From Streptomyces sp. NBC_00271 (lineage in GTDB: Bacteria > Actinomycetota > Actinomycetes > Streptomycetales > Streptomycetaceae): 64,000 nt of DNA. The translations under genes were made by a program, and so were the position numbers. Under the pieces are notes generated by a model that was given only the letters and a program-made list of their open reading frames with translations, searched no databases and had not been told where the DNA came from. The stretch lies in the NCBI RefSeq assembly GCF_036178845.1, contig NZ_CP108070.1, forward strand, positions 10,912,001-10,976,000, written 5' to 3'. Below, one piece after another: positions 34,043 through 42,895 of this stretch (the first letter of the stretch is position 1; every line of letters starts with the position of its first letter).

Positions 34043-36433
34043 ATGCCCAAGGTCGACCACCAGGACGCCACCGCTCTTTCCGTACTTTCCGACGACGAAC
34101 TGCGCACTCTGGACGCCCACTGGCGAGCCGCCAACTACCTTGCCGTGGGCCAGATCTATCTGCTCGCCAACCCGCTGCTGACCGAGCCCCTGACCCCCGC
34201 GCACATCAAGCCGCGGCTGCTGGGCCACTGGGGTACCTCGCCCGGTCTGAACCTCGTGTACACCCACCTCAACCGGGTGATCAAGGCGCGCGGCCTGGAC
34301 GCGCTGTGCGTGTGGGGACCCGGTCACGGCGGGCCCGCGGTCCTCGCCAACTCCTGGCTGGAGGGCAGCTATAGTGAGACCTACCCGGACGTCTCGCGTG
34401 ACGCGGCCGGCATGGAACGGCTCTTCAAGCAGTTCTCCTTCCCGGGCGGCGTGCCCAGCCACGTGGCGCCGGAGACCCCTGGGTCCATCCACGAAGGGGG
34501 CGAGCTGGGGTATTCTCTCGCGCACGCGTACGGCGCCGCCTTCGACAACCCGGACCTGCTGGTCGCCTGCGTGATCGGCGACGGCGAGGCGGAGACCGGC
34601 CCGCTGGCCGCCGCCTGGCACTCCAACAAGTTCCTCGACCCCGTCCACGACGGCGCGGTCCTGCCGATCCTGCACCTCAACGGCTACAAGATCGCCAACC
34701 CGACGGTCCTGTCCCGGCTCCCGGAGTCCGAACTCGACGAACTCCTGCGGGGATACGGCCACGAGCCGATCCACGTCACCGGCGACGATCCCGCCCAGGT
34801 GCACCGGGCGATGGCGAAGGCTTTCGACCAGGCACTGGACCGTATCGCGGTGATGCAGCGGACGGCCCGCGAGGACGGCGTCGCCGAACGCGTGCACTGG
34901 CCCGTGATCGTGCTGCGCACCCCGAAGGGCTGGACCGGCCCCGCCGAGGTCGACGGCGTCCCCGTCGAAGGCACCTGGCGCGCACACCAGGTCCCGCTGG
35001 CGGAGGTGCGCGAAAACCCCCAACACCTGGGGCAGTTGGAGGCGTGGCTGCGCTCGTACCGGCCCGAGGAGCTCTTCCGCACGGACGGCCGGCCCGCCGC
35101 GGACGTCCTCGCCTGCGTGCCTGACGCCTCGAAGCGGCTCGGCGCCACCCCGCACGCCAATGGCGGCCTACTCGTCCGTGATCTGCCGATCCCGTCCCTC
35201 GACCGCTACGCCGTCCCCGTCGAGAAGCCGGGCACCACCCTGCACGAGCCGACGAGGATCCTCGGCGACCTCCTCGAAAAGGTCATGCACGACACCTCGG
35301 CGAGCCGCGACTTCCGTGTCGTCGGCCCCGACGAAACCGCCTCCAACCGTCTCCAGGCCGTCTTCAACTCCAGCGGCAAGGCCTGGCAGGCCGGGCACCT
35401 GCCGGTCGACGAGCACCTGGACCGGCACGGCCGGGTCATGGAGATCCTCTCCGAACACACCTGCCAGGGCTGGCTGGAGGGCTACACGCTGACCGGTCGG
35501 CACGGGTTGTTCTCCTGCTACGAGGCGTTCGTGCACATCGTCGACTCGATGGTCAACCAGCACATCAAGTGGCTGAAGACGTCGAGGGAGCTGGCGTGGC
35601 GTGCCCCGATCGCGTCCCTCAACTACCTGCTCACCTCGCACGTCTGGCGTCAGGACCACAACGGCTTCTCGCACCAGGACCCCGGCTTCGTCGACCACGT
35701 CCTCAACAAGAGTCCCGAGGTCGTACGGGTCTATCTGCCGCCGGACGCCAACACCCTGCTGTCGGTGGCGGACCACGTGCTGCGCAGCCGTGACTACGTG
35801 AACGTCGTCGTCGCGGGCAAGCAGCCCTGCTTCGACTGGCTCTCCATGGACCAGGCCCGCGACCACTGCGCCCGTGGCGCCGGGATCTGGGAGTGGGCGG
35901 GCACCGAGAACAGCGGGGAACCGGACGTCGTCCTCGCCTGTGCCGGTGACGTGCCCACCCAAGAGGTGCTGGCCGCCGCCCAGTTGCTGCGCCGGCATCT
36001 GCCCGACCTCGCCGTCCGCGTCGTCAACGTGGTCGACATGACCCGGCTGCTGCCGCGGGATGAACACCCGCACGGGATGCGCGACTTCGAGTACGACGGG
36101 CTGTTCACCACCGACAAGCCGGTGATCTTCGCCTACCACGGCTACCCCTGGCTGATCCACCGGCTCGCCTACCGCCGCACCGGCCACGCCAACCTGCACG
36201 TACGCGGCTACAAGGAGATGGGCACCACCACGACCCCGTTCGACATGGTCGTCCGCAACGACCTCGACCGCTACCGCCTCGTCATGGACGTGATCGACCG
36301 CGTCCCCGGCCTCGGCGTCCGCGCCGCCGCCGTCCGCCAGCAGATGGCCGACGTCCGCACCCGCCACCACGCCTGGATCCGCGAACACGGCACCGACCTG
36401 CCCGAAGTCGCCGACTGGACCTGGAACGCCTGA
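34043..36433 (+). CDS. xfp: Phosphoketolase (xylulose-5-P/fructose-6-P)
   Basis: A 796-residue thiamine-diphosphate enzyme: xylulose 5-phosphate + Pi to acetyl phosphate + glyceraldehyde 3-phosphate (many also use fructose 6-phosphate). Seen: [10 protein letters not shown] (about 63), [20 protein letters not shown] (about 93), [20 protein letters not shown], the ThDP Mg motif [18 protein letters not shown] (about 179), and late [13 protein letters not shown] and [12 protein letters not shown]. Length is normal for the family. ATG 34043 has GGAG 7 bases upstream. GAPDH follows after 30 bp, so the product GAP has its consumer in the same operon; acetyl-P would feed ATP via acetate kinase, which is not in this window. 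Confidence 0.96.
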   Translation: MPKVDHQDATALSVLSDDELRTLDAHWRAANYLAVGQIYLLANPLLTEPLTPAHIKPRLLGHWGTSPGLNLVYTHLNRVIKARGLDALCVWGPGHGGPAVLANSWLEGSYSETYPDVSRDAAGMERLFKQFSFPGGVPSHVAPETPGSIHEGGELGYSLAHAYGAAFDNPDLLVACVIGDGEAETGPLAAAWHSNKFLDPVHDGAVLPILHLNGYKIANPTVLSRLPESELDELLRGYGHEPIHVTGDDPAQVHRAMAKAFDQALDRIAVMQRTAREDGVAERVHWPVIVLRTPKGWTGPAEVDGVPVEGTWRAHQVPLAEVRENPQHLGQLEAWLRSYRPEELFRTDGRPAADVLACVPDASKRLGATPHANGGLLVRDLPIPSLDRYAVPVEKPGTTLHEPTRILGDLLEKVMHDTSASRDFRVVGPDETASNRLQAVFNSSGKAWQAGHLPVDEHLDRHGRVMEILSEHTCQGWLEGYTLTGRHGLFSCYEAFVHIVDSMVNQHIKWLKTSRELAWRAPIASLNYLLTSHVWRQDHNGFSHQDPGFVDHVLNKSPEVVRVYLPPDANTLLSVADHVLRSRDYVNVVVAGKQPCFDWLSMDQARDHCARGAGIWEWAGTENSGEPDVVLACAGDVPTQEVLAAAQLLRRHLPDLAVRVVNVVDMTRLLPRDEHPHGMRDFEYDGLFTTDKPVIFAYHGYPWLIHRLAYRRTGHANLHVRGYKEMGTTTTPFDMVVRNDLDRYRLVMDVIDRVPGLGVRAAAVRQQMADVRTRHHAWIREHGTDLPEVADWTWNA

Positions 36434-36463
36434 ACCCCCTATCTCACAAAGGAGTTCACCGTC

Positions 36464-37477
36464 ATGACCGTACGCGTCGGCATCAACGGCTTCGGCCGGA
36501 TCGGCCGCACCTATCTGCGCGCGGCACTCGACCGTGCCGAGGCGGGCACCCAGGACGTCGAGGTGGTCGCGATCAACGACATCACCTCGCCCGCCACCTT
36601 GGCCCACCTCCTGGAGTACGACTCCACCTTCGGGCGTATCGGACGGGAGGTCAGCCACGACGACAGCTCGATCACCGTCGACGGCAGGCGCATCGCCGTC
36701 ACTGCCGAACGTGATCCGGCCGTCCTGCACTGGTCCGACTACGGCGCGGGCATCGTCGTCGAGTCCACCGGCCGCTTCCGCGACCGCGACGCTGCGGCCC
36801 TGCACCTCAAGGGCGGTGCCCACACCGTGCTGCTCTCGGCCCCGGGCAAGAACGTGGACGCCACCATCGTGATGGGCGTCAACGACGGCACCTACGACCG
36901 GCACAGCGACCGGATCGTTTCGGCGGCGTCCTGCACCACCAACTGTGTCGCCCCGATGGTGAAGGTGCTTCACGAGGCCTTCGGCATCGACCGCGGCATG
37001 ATGACCACCATCCACGGTTACACCAACGACCAGTCCTTGCTCGACGGTCCGCACAAGGACCTGCGCCGGGCCCGGTCGGCGGCCCTGAGTATCATCCCGA
37101 CCAGTACCGGGGCCGCCCGCGCGGTCGGGCTGGTGCTACCGGAGCTGGCCGGTGCCCTGGACGGCATCGCCGTGCGCGTACCGGTGGAGGACGGGTCGCT
37201 CACCGACCTTGCGGTCGTGCTGAACCGCGAGACGACGGCGGAGGAAGTCAACGCCGCATTCGCCGAGGCGGCGGACGGCCCGTTGAACGGCATCCTCCGT
37301 GTCTCGAAGGCCCCGATCGTCTCCCGGGACGTCATCGGCGATCCCTCTTCCTGCATCTTCGACCCGGCCCTGACCCAGGCCAACGGCACTCTGGTGAAGG
37401 TCTTCGGCTGGTACGACAACGAGTGGGGCTACACCAACCGCCTTCTCGACCTGACGGCGCTGGTCGCCGACGACTGA
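36464..37477 (+). CDS. gap: Type I glyceraldehyde-3-phosphate dehydrogenase
   Basis: A 337-residue enzyme: GAP + NAD+ + Pi to 1,3-bisphosphoglycerate + NADH. Seen: NAD loop GINGFGRIGRTYLRA (residue 7), AINDITSP with the Asp that favours NAD, catalytic ASCTTNCVAP (Cys about 157), TTIHGYTNDQ, the phosphate-site TGAARAVG, and the C-terminal WYDNEWGYTNRL. AAAGGAG precedes ATG 36464. It directly follows phosphoketolase, making a short X5P-to-glycerate branch. It is a second-copy-type gap, since housekeeping gap normally sits with pgk and tpi, which are absent here. An elaborate nested hairpin follows. Confidence 0.96.
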   Translation: MTVRVGINGFGRIGRTYLRAALDRAEAGTQDVEVVAINDITSPATLAHLLEYDSTFGRIGREVSHDDSSITVDGRRIAVTAERDPAVLHWSDYGAGIVVESTGRFRDRDAAALHLKGGAHTVLLSAPGKNVDATIVMGVNDGTYDRHSDRIVSAASCTTNCVAPMVKVLHEAFGIDRGMMTTIHGYTNDQSLLDGPHKDLRRARSAALSIIPTSTGAARAVGLVLPELAGALDGIAVRVPVEDGSLTDLAVVLNRETTAEEVNAAFAEAADGPLNGILRVSKAPIVSRDVIGDPSSCIFDPALTQANGTLVKVFGWYDNEWGYTNRLLDLTALVADD

Positions 37478-37487
37478 GCACGACTGC

Positions 37488-37576
37488 GAGAGGCCCCATG
37501 CGGTAGGCCTGTGGGGCGGGTTCCTGAGGGCCGACAGGCCCCATGGTCCGCCCCCAGGCAGCCCATGGGGCCTCTC
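37488..37576. repeat. Nested inverted repeats between gap and the GNAT/acyl-CoA synthetase gene
   Basis: Outer arms GAGAGGCCCCATG (37488-37500) and CATGGGGCCTCTC (37564-37576) are perfect. Middle arms GCCTGTGGGGCGG (37507-37519) and CCGCCCCCAGGC (37548-37559) pair with one bulge. The centre is the box GGGCCGACAGGCCC. The whole 89 bp can fold into one long hairpin or cruciform. It could end gap transcription, attenuate read-through, or present the operator. Confidence 0.75.
37528..37541 (+). promoter_or_regulatory. Candidate OsdR/DevR-type box at the hairpin centre
   Basis: GGGCCGACAGGCCC, 87 bp upstream of ATG 37628, differs from the perfect copy at one position. It sits in the middle of the nested inverted repeats. 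Confidence 0.5.
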
Positions 37577-37627
37577 TCCGTTCCGCGGGACGCTCGAAGT
37601 GTCGACGAATCCTGGAGGAGATCCGTG

Positions 37628-40303
37628 ATGACGGACGAAGCACTCAGCCGACCCACAGTCCATTCCCTGCTCGTGGACGGCACCACCGTGTGCATCCGTC
37701 CCGTCGAGGCGGGGGACCACGACCAACTGCAGGGTCTCTACCAGGAGATGTCCCCGGAGAACCTGAGGCTGCGCTTCTTCGGAGTGAGTCGCCGGTCCGC
37801 CGAGACGGCGGCCGACCGGGCCTGCAGGCCGCAGTCCGGACACCGGGCCCTGCTGGCCGAGACCAAGGGCCTGGTGATCGGGCTCGCCGAATACGACACC
37901 GGTGGCACCGGGACAGCGGCCGACATCTTCATCACGGTCGCCGACGGGCTGCACCACCGGGGCGTCGGCACCCTCCTCGTCGAGCACCTGGTCTCTGCCG
38001 CCCGCGCCGAGAGCATCACCACGTTCACGGCCGACGCGCTCAGCGAGAACCACGAGGTCCTGCGACTCTTCGCCGACCTCGGCCTGCGCACCGCCCGCCG
38101 CTTCGAGGGCCCCGAGATGCGCTGCACCATCGAACTGGACGAGGACGAGAACTATCTGTCGGCCACCGATGCACGTGGCCGCGCTGCCGACGTCGCCAGC
38201 CTCGAACCGCTGCTGCGCCCGGACGCGGTCGCAGTCGTAGGCGCGGGACGCACACCCGGGTCCGTCGGCCGGGCGATCCTGCACCACCTGCACGCCGGCG
38301 GCTTCACCCGCCGCCTCTTCGCAGTGAACCCCTCGGCCACCTCCATCCTCGGCGTGCCCAGCTATCCCTCGGTCAGCGCTCTGCCCAGGACACCCGACCT
38401 CGTGGTCGTCGCCGTACCGGCCGCGGCCGTGCCTGCCACCGCCGAGGAGTGCGGCAAGGCGGGTGTACGTGCCCTCACCGTCGTCACGGCGGGACTCGAC
38501 CCGGCCCAGGCGGAAGCGCTCATGACCGCGTGCCGTACCTACGGCATGCGGCTCGTCGGCCCCAACTGCCTCGGCGTCTCCAACACCGACCCGGAACTGA
38601 GCCTCGACGCGACCTTCGCCGCCGACCACCCGCGCCCCGGCACGGCGGGCGTCGCCGTACAGTCCGGCGGCGTCGGCATCGCTCTGCTCGACGGGCTGTC
38701 CCGGCTCGGCATCGGCGTCTCGACCTTCGCGTCGCTCGGCGACAAGTACGACGTCAGCGGCAACGACATGCTCCAGTGGTGGGAGAGCGACGGCCGCACC
38801 GACCTGGCCCTGCTGCACCTGGAGTCCTTCGGCAACCCGCGGGCGTTCTCCCGCACCGCCCGGCGCGTGACCCGTCGGATGCCCGTCCTGACCGTCGACG
38901 CGGGCCGCCGTGCCGCCGCCTCGCACACCGCGGCCGCCGCGACCCGGACCATGACCCGACAGGCGCTGTTCACCCAGGCCGGCATCACCGCCACCCGCTC
39001 CGTCGGTGAACTCCTAGAAGCCGCCGCCCTGTTGCACTCCCAGCCGCTGCCCACCGGATCCCGCGTGGCGATCGTCACCAACGCGGGCGGAGCCGGGGTC
39101 CTCGCGGCCGACGCCTGCGCCGAGGCCGGGCTCACCCTGCCGACGCCGACCCCCGAACTCGTCGACGACCTGCTCGCCGCGCTGCCCGAAGGCGCCGCCG
39201 TCGGCAACCCTGTCGATGCCACCGCGGCCGTGACGGAGGAGCAGCTCAGGGGCTGTGTGGACCTGATCATGCGGCACGCCGGCGTCGACGCCGTCCTCGT
39301 GGCTCTGGTCCCCACGGCGGTCGCCGCGGCGACCGGAGACGACCTCGTCCGGGCCCTCACTCGCACAACCGGACACAGACCGAAGCCGATCGCTGTGGTC
39401 CGGCTCGAACAGGCCCTACCCGTCGAGCTGTTGCCCGCTGTCGACGGCCGTACTGTCCCCGCCTTTGCCGAACCTCGGTCGGCGGCAGGGGCGTTGGCGC
39501 ATGCTGCCCACCGTGCGGCCTGGCTCGCCCGGCCGGCAGGGACGATCCCTGCCCTCGACGGAGTCGACACCGCGCGCGCCCACACCGTCGTCGAGGCCTA
39601 CCTCGACGCGAATCCGGACGGCGGCTGGCTCGACCCGCGTCAATGCGCCGAACTCCTCGACTGCTACGGCATTCCCCTGTCGGCCTGGGCCTGGGCCGAC
39701 ACCGAGGACGGCGCCGTCCTCGCCGCCGAACGGCTGCGCGGCGCCGACGGGCGGGTGGTCATGAAGGGCTACTGGCCGGGTCTGCTGCACAAGAGCGAAC
39801 AGCACGCCGTCCATCTCGACCTGCGCGGCGAACCCCAAGTGCGCGCCGCCTTCCGCGACTTGGAGACCCGGTTTGCAGGTCTGCTCACAGGCGTGGTCGT
39901 GCAGCCGCTCGCCGAGCGCGGCACCGAGCTGTTCGCCGGCGTCGTCCAGGACCAGGTCTTCGGACCGCTCGTCCTGTTCGGCCTCGGCGGCACCGCGACT
40001 GGGATTCTCGCCGATCACACTGCCCGGCTCGCACCGCTCACCGACCACGACGTGCACGACCTGATCACGGCCCCGCGCTGCGCCCCGCTCCTGTTCGGTG
40101 CACACGGCAGCCGGCCCGTCGACCTCGAAGGCCTCGAACAGCTGCTGCTGCGGTTGTCCCGGATGGCGAACGACCTGCCGCAGCTGGCCGAGACCGACTT
40201 CAACCCCGTACTCGCGGGACCGGGCGGAGTCTCCGTCCTCGATGCACGCGTCTGCCTGCTGCCCCACAGGGCGCAGGACCCGTATCTGCGCCGACTTCGC
40301 TGA
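37628..40303 (+). CDS. GNAT acetyltransferase fused to NDP-forming acyl-CoA synthetase (Pat-like)
   Basis: An 891-residue fusion. The N-terminal GNAT domain (about 14-170) has IRPVEAGDHDQLQGLYQEMS, LRLRFFGVS and the acetyl-CoA loop HHRGVGTLLVEHLV. The CoA-binding domain (about 190-320) has AVAVVGAGRTPGSVGRAILH. The succinyl-CoA-synthetase-like flavodoxin domain (about 325-640) has VGPNCLGVSN, AVQSGGVGIALLDG and RAAASHTAAAA. The ATP-grasp domain (about 680-880) has GIPLSAWAWADT, VMKGYWPGLLHKSEQ and LFGLGGTATGIL. This N-GNAT order matches Streptomyces Pat-type protein lysine acetyltransferases that silence acyl-CoA synthetases, although acetate-CoA ligase activity is possible. GGAGGAG precedes ATG 37628. 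CBS-BON and flavodoxin genes follow at 12 and 21 bp. Confidence 0.9.
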   Translation: MTDEALSRPTVHSLLVDGTTVCIRPVEAGDHDQLQGLYQEMSPENLRLRFFGVSRRSAETAADRACRPQSGHRALLAETKGLVIGLAEYDTGGTGTAADIFITVADGLHHRGVGTLLVEHLVSAARAESITTFTADALSENHEVLRLFADLGLRTARRFEGPEMRCTIELDEDENYLSATDARGRAADVASLEPLLRPDAVAVVGAGRTPGSVGRAILHHLHAGGFTRRLFAVNPSATSILGVPSYPSVSALPRTPDLVVVAVPAAAVPATAEECGKAGVRALTVVTAGLDPAQAEALMTACRTYGMRLVGPNCLGVSNTDPELSLDATFAADHPRPGTAGVAVQSGGVGIALLDGLSRLGIGVSTFASLGDKYDVSGNDMLQWWESDGRTDLALLHLESFGNPRAFSRTARRVTRRMPVLTVDAGRRAAASHTAAAATRTMTRQALFTQAGITATRSVGELLEAAALLHSQPLPTGSRVAIVTNAGGAGVLAADACAEAGLTLPTPTPELVDDLLAALPEGAAVGNPVDATAAVTEEQLRGCVDLIMRHAGVDAVLVALVPTAVAAATGDDLVRALTRTTGHRPKPIAVVRLEQALPVELLPAVDGRTVPAFAEPRSAAGALAHAAHRAAWLARPAGTIPALDGVDTARAHTVVEAYLDANPDGGWLDPRQCAELLDCYGIPLSAWAWADTEDGAVLAAERLRGADGRVVMKGYWPGLLHKSEQHAVHLDLRGEPQVRAAFRDLETRFAGLLTGVVVQPLAERGTELFAGVVQDQVFGPLVLFGLGGTATGILADHTARLAPLTDHDVHDLITAPRCAPLLFGAHGSRPVDLEGLEQLLLRLSRMANDLPQLAETDFNPVLAGPGGVSVLDARVCLLPHRAQDPYLRRLR

Positions 40304-40315
40304 GGAGGGAACACC

Positions 40316-41047
40316 ATGAAGCACAACAAGGTCGGCTCCGTGATGACCACGGAGGTTGTCCGTGCCACCCACGGAACGTCGTTCAAAGAGGTGGCACGGC
40401 TGCTCGGCGAACACCGCATCAGCGGCCTGCCCGTGGTCGACGACGACGACCGGGTCGTCGGAGTCGTCTCGGAGACGGACCTGATGGCCCACCAGGCCGA
40501 GGCACCCGACCCGTACGAACCGAAGAAGCGGTTCCGGTTCGCCGAACTGACGCGCAGCGCCAGGCAGCGGGCCGCGAAGGCCACGGCCCGCACCGCCGGC
40601 CAGCTGATGTCCGAGCCGCCCGTCACCGTGCGCGCCGACGACACCATCGTCGAGGCGGCCCGGACCATGGCGCAGCATGGTGTGGAGCGGCTGCCCGTCC
40701 TGGACGAGGAACAGCGGCTCGTCGGCATCGTCACCCGCCGCGATGTGCTCCAGGTCTTCCTGCGGCCGGACACGGAGATTCGTGACGAGGTGGTCGAAGA
40801 GGTGCTGGTGCGTGCCCTGTGGCAGGCGCCGCGCAACATCGACGTCTCCGTGGTGGAAGGCGTCGTCACGCTCTCCGGCCAGATGGAGCGCAAGAGCGAG
40901 AAGGAGATCGCCGTCTCCATGACCCGTCGGATCGACGGCGTCGTCGCGGTCGTCGACCAGCTCTCCTACCGGCGGGACGACTCGCGTATCCAGCCCGACG
41001 AGCAGAAATACCACGGTGTCACCGAGGACTGGGTGCACCACCTGTGA
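40316..41047 (+). CDS. CBS-pair and BON domain protein
   Basis: A 243-residue protein. CBS1 (about 7-60) has [41 protein letters not shown] 30-residue Arg/Lys-rich insert (EPKKRFRFAELTRSARQRAA) follows. CBS2 (about 95-150) has QLMSEPPVTVRADDTIVEAA and VERLPVLDEEQRLVGIVTRR. BON (about 170-225) has IDVSVVEGVVTLSGQMERKS. The family binds AMP/ATP in the CBS cleft. GGAGG precedes ATG 40316 and the gene is 12 bp after the Pat-like gene, so it may report energy charge to that enzyme (inference). Confidence 0.9.
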   Translation: MKHNKVGSVMTTEVVRATHGTSFKEVARLLGEHRISGLPVVDDDDRVVGVVSETDLMAHQAEAPDPYEPKKRFRFAELTRSARQRAAKATARTAGQLMSEPPVTVRADDTIVEAARTMAQHGVERLPVLDEEQRLVGIVTRRDVLQVFLRPDTEIRDEVVEEVLVRALWQAPRNIDVSVVEGVVTLSGQMERKSEKEIAVSMTRRIDGVVAVVDQLSYRRDDSRIQPDEQKYHGVTEDWVHHL

Positions 41048-41068
41048 AGTGAGAGGAGGCGGACCGTC

Positions 41069-41578
41069 ATGCCCACCAGTGTGCTGGTCGCCTACGGGAC
41101 GACGAACGGATCGACCGCGCAGATCGCCGAGGCCGTGGCCGAGGTCCTGCGCAAGGGGGGACTCATCCCCGACCTGTTGCCTGCCAGGTCCGTCATGGAC
41201 GTGACGCCGTATGACGCGGTGGTGCTCGGCAGTGGGCTGTATGCCGGCCGCTGGCACCGCGACGCCCGCCGGTTCGTGAGCCGGCACGGCCGCCAACTGG
41301 CCGAGCGCCCGCTGTGGTTGTTCAGCAGCGGCCCGCTGGACTCCTCGGCATCGGAGCGGGACATCCCGCCCGTGCGCGGCGTACGACGCACCATGGTCCG
41401 GCTCGGTGCCAGGAGCCATCTCACCTTCGGTGGCTGTCTGGAGGAGGGAGCCAAGGGGCGCATCGCCCAGTCGATCGTGCGCAACGGGAAGGGCGGAGAC
41501 TTCCGCGACTTCGGCGCGATCGAGGACTGGGCGGCGCGGATCGCCGCTGAACTGGTGGCGGCACAGCAGAAGAAGTGA
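41069..41578 (+). CDS. Flavodoxin-domain protein (HemG-like)
   Basis: A 169-residue single-domain flavoprotein. The FMN phosphate loop VAYGTTNGSTAQIAEAVAEV is at residue 6, DAVVLGSGLYAGRWHRDARR matches the flavodoxin domain of protoporphyrinogen oxidase HemG/menaquinone-dependent types, and LWLFSSGPLDSS follows. GAGAGGAGG precedes ATG 41069. It is the last gene of the Pat-CBS-flavodoxin unit and is followed by a terminator shared with the convergent GerMN gene. An electron-transfer role under low oxygen is plausible. DosR regulons often include a flavodoxin-like member. Confidence 0.85.
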   Translation: MPTSVLVAYGTTNGSTAQIAEAVAEVLRKGGLIPDLLPARSVMDVTPYDAVVLGSGLYAGRWHRDARRFVSRHGRQLAERPLWLFSSGPLDSSASERDIPPVRGVRRTMVRLGARSHLTFGGCLEEGAKGRIAQSIVRNGKGGDFRDFGAIEDWAARIAAELVAAQQKK

Positions 41579-41619
41579 GCAAGTGAGCAGCGGCTGAATG
41601 TCGCTGATGAGGCGGGTGC

Positions 41620-41660
41620 GGGACGACCCCGGCGCGGAGGGTGCGCGCCGGGGGCGTCCC
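41620..41660. terminator. Bidirectional hairpin between convergent genes
   Basis: GGGACGACCCCGGCGCG (41620-41636) pairs with CGCGCCGGGGGCGTCCC (41644-41660) with one mismatch across a 7-base loop. It lies between the flavodoxin stop (41578) and the GerMN gene stop (41677). Confidence 0.75.
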
Positions 41661-41676
41661 GTAACGGGGACCGGTG

Positions 41677-42647
41677 TCAGCGGTTCACGTTCAACGGGAC
41701 GGTGTCGACGGTCACCAGTTGGCCGTCCTTGGGCGACAGGACGTACGCGGTGAGCAGACCCGGGCCGGTGCGAGCCGCCTTGTAGGGGAACGTCACGTCG
41801 AAGGTGCCGCGTGTGCCGGTACCGGATGTCGCCCTGACCACGACGTCCGCGGCCGTGCGCCCGGTGGTGTCGGTGACCCTCAGCCGGAACTGTGATTCGA
41901 ACGTGTCGGCGCTGCCCCACACCCTCAGCGGGGTGCGTGCGGTGTCACCGATCAGCGGCGACTCGACCAGCACGGCGGGAGCCCGGTCCTCGAAGTCGCT
42001 CCGGCCGACCGGTCCGTTCAGGACGATTCCCTCGGCGCCGAAGGACGTCACCGGCTTGCCGTCGACCTCGAAGGCGACCTTGTGGACGGTCGGGAAGCGG
42101 GTCACGGTGAACACGACCTGGGCGAGGCGTTCCCGTATCGACAGGCTGCCGCCTTCGTCGTCGTAGCGGCCGGAGAGGTCGACCGTGGCCACGTGGTTCC
42201 GGACGACGAGGGAACGCAGCCGCGTTCCGGACGGGGGATGGCCGTGGCCCGGCCGTGGGCGCGTTCGGAGAGGTCGGGACCGGCCAGCAGGGCCCGTACG
42301 GCGGCGGTGACGGTCGTCGGTGCGGTCACGGTGCGCGGGGCGGGGGAGACCTTCTCGCCGTGCAGGAAGTACACCCCCGCCCGGACGTGTGTCGTCGTGC
42401 CGCCGGCGGTACTGGTGGTGGGCGCCTCCGGCGCAGTGGTGCCGGACGGATCGCGTGCGCCCGATGTGCCGCCCGACGTGCCTGTGCCGGCAGTGGGAGG
42501 CGTGGTCGGGTTGGTGCCGCCAGGAGTTCCCGTACCGGTGGTCGTACCGCAGGCGGTGACCGCGAGCAGAGGCAGCGTCAGCGCTGCGGTGACCACAGTG
42601 GAGCGGCGTCGGTGCCTGCGGGGTGCGAGCGATGGTGCGCTGTTCAT
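41677..42647 (-). pseudogene. GerMN/Gmad2 lipoprotein with one-base deletion
   Basis: ATG 42647 (GGAGGA upstream) encodes a basic N-terminus and a lipobox (LPLLAVTAC, Cys lipidation). A Thr/Gly/Pro-rich linker of about 50 residues and a GerMN domain (VRAGVYFLHGEKV ... TVTAAVRALLAGP) follow. At the C-run near 42235 one base appears missing. The continuation in the next frame (GTRLRSLVVRNHVATVDLSG, then FTVTRFPTVHKVAFEVDGKP) and the Gmad2 Ig-like domain (ADTFESQFRLRVTDTTGRTA ... FPYKAARTGPGLL) reach TGA at 41677. The repaired length is 972 nt, divisible by three. The indel lies in a run of five C, so a sequencing error is quite possible. Confidence 0.75.
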
Positions 42648-42844
42648 GGCATCCTCCTCGACACTTCCGGCGAACTCCCACCGGGAGGCGGCGACCAGTG
42701 CCGCACGACCCGGGTCCAGGGCCGAACGGCCGGGCAACCCCGAACCGTTCGGAGCGAGCACGGCGGCCGCGCCGCGGGAGCCCGGGCACCGACCCGGAGA
42801 GGGCCACCCAGACCTGATGCGGGGACGGAAGGCCCATGGGCCGC

Positions 42845-42858
42845 GGGCCGATGGGCGA
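42845..42858 (+). promoter_or_regulatory. Candidate OsdR/DevR-type box upstream of nitroreductase
   Basis: GGGCCGATGGGCGA (core GGGCCGATGGGC, 42845-42856), 40-50 bp upstream of ATG 42896, follows another palindrome, GGCCCATGGGCC (42831-42842). Confidence 0.4.
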
Positions 42859-42895
42859 GGACCCTGAAAGCGAACGGTTGATGAAGGGGGCACCC

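Noticed and set aside
35168..37054. Minus-strand frame of 628 codons across xfp and gap
   Set aside because: Shadow of two well-supported genes; Val/Asp/Gly/His-rich artefact of high GC.
42831..42842. GGCCCATGGGCC palindrome as a restriction or IS end
   Set aside because: Isolated palindrome without a partner copy or target duplication; more likely part of the promoter region.
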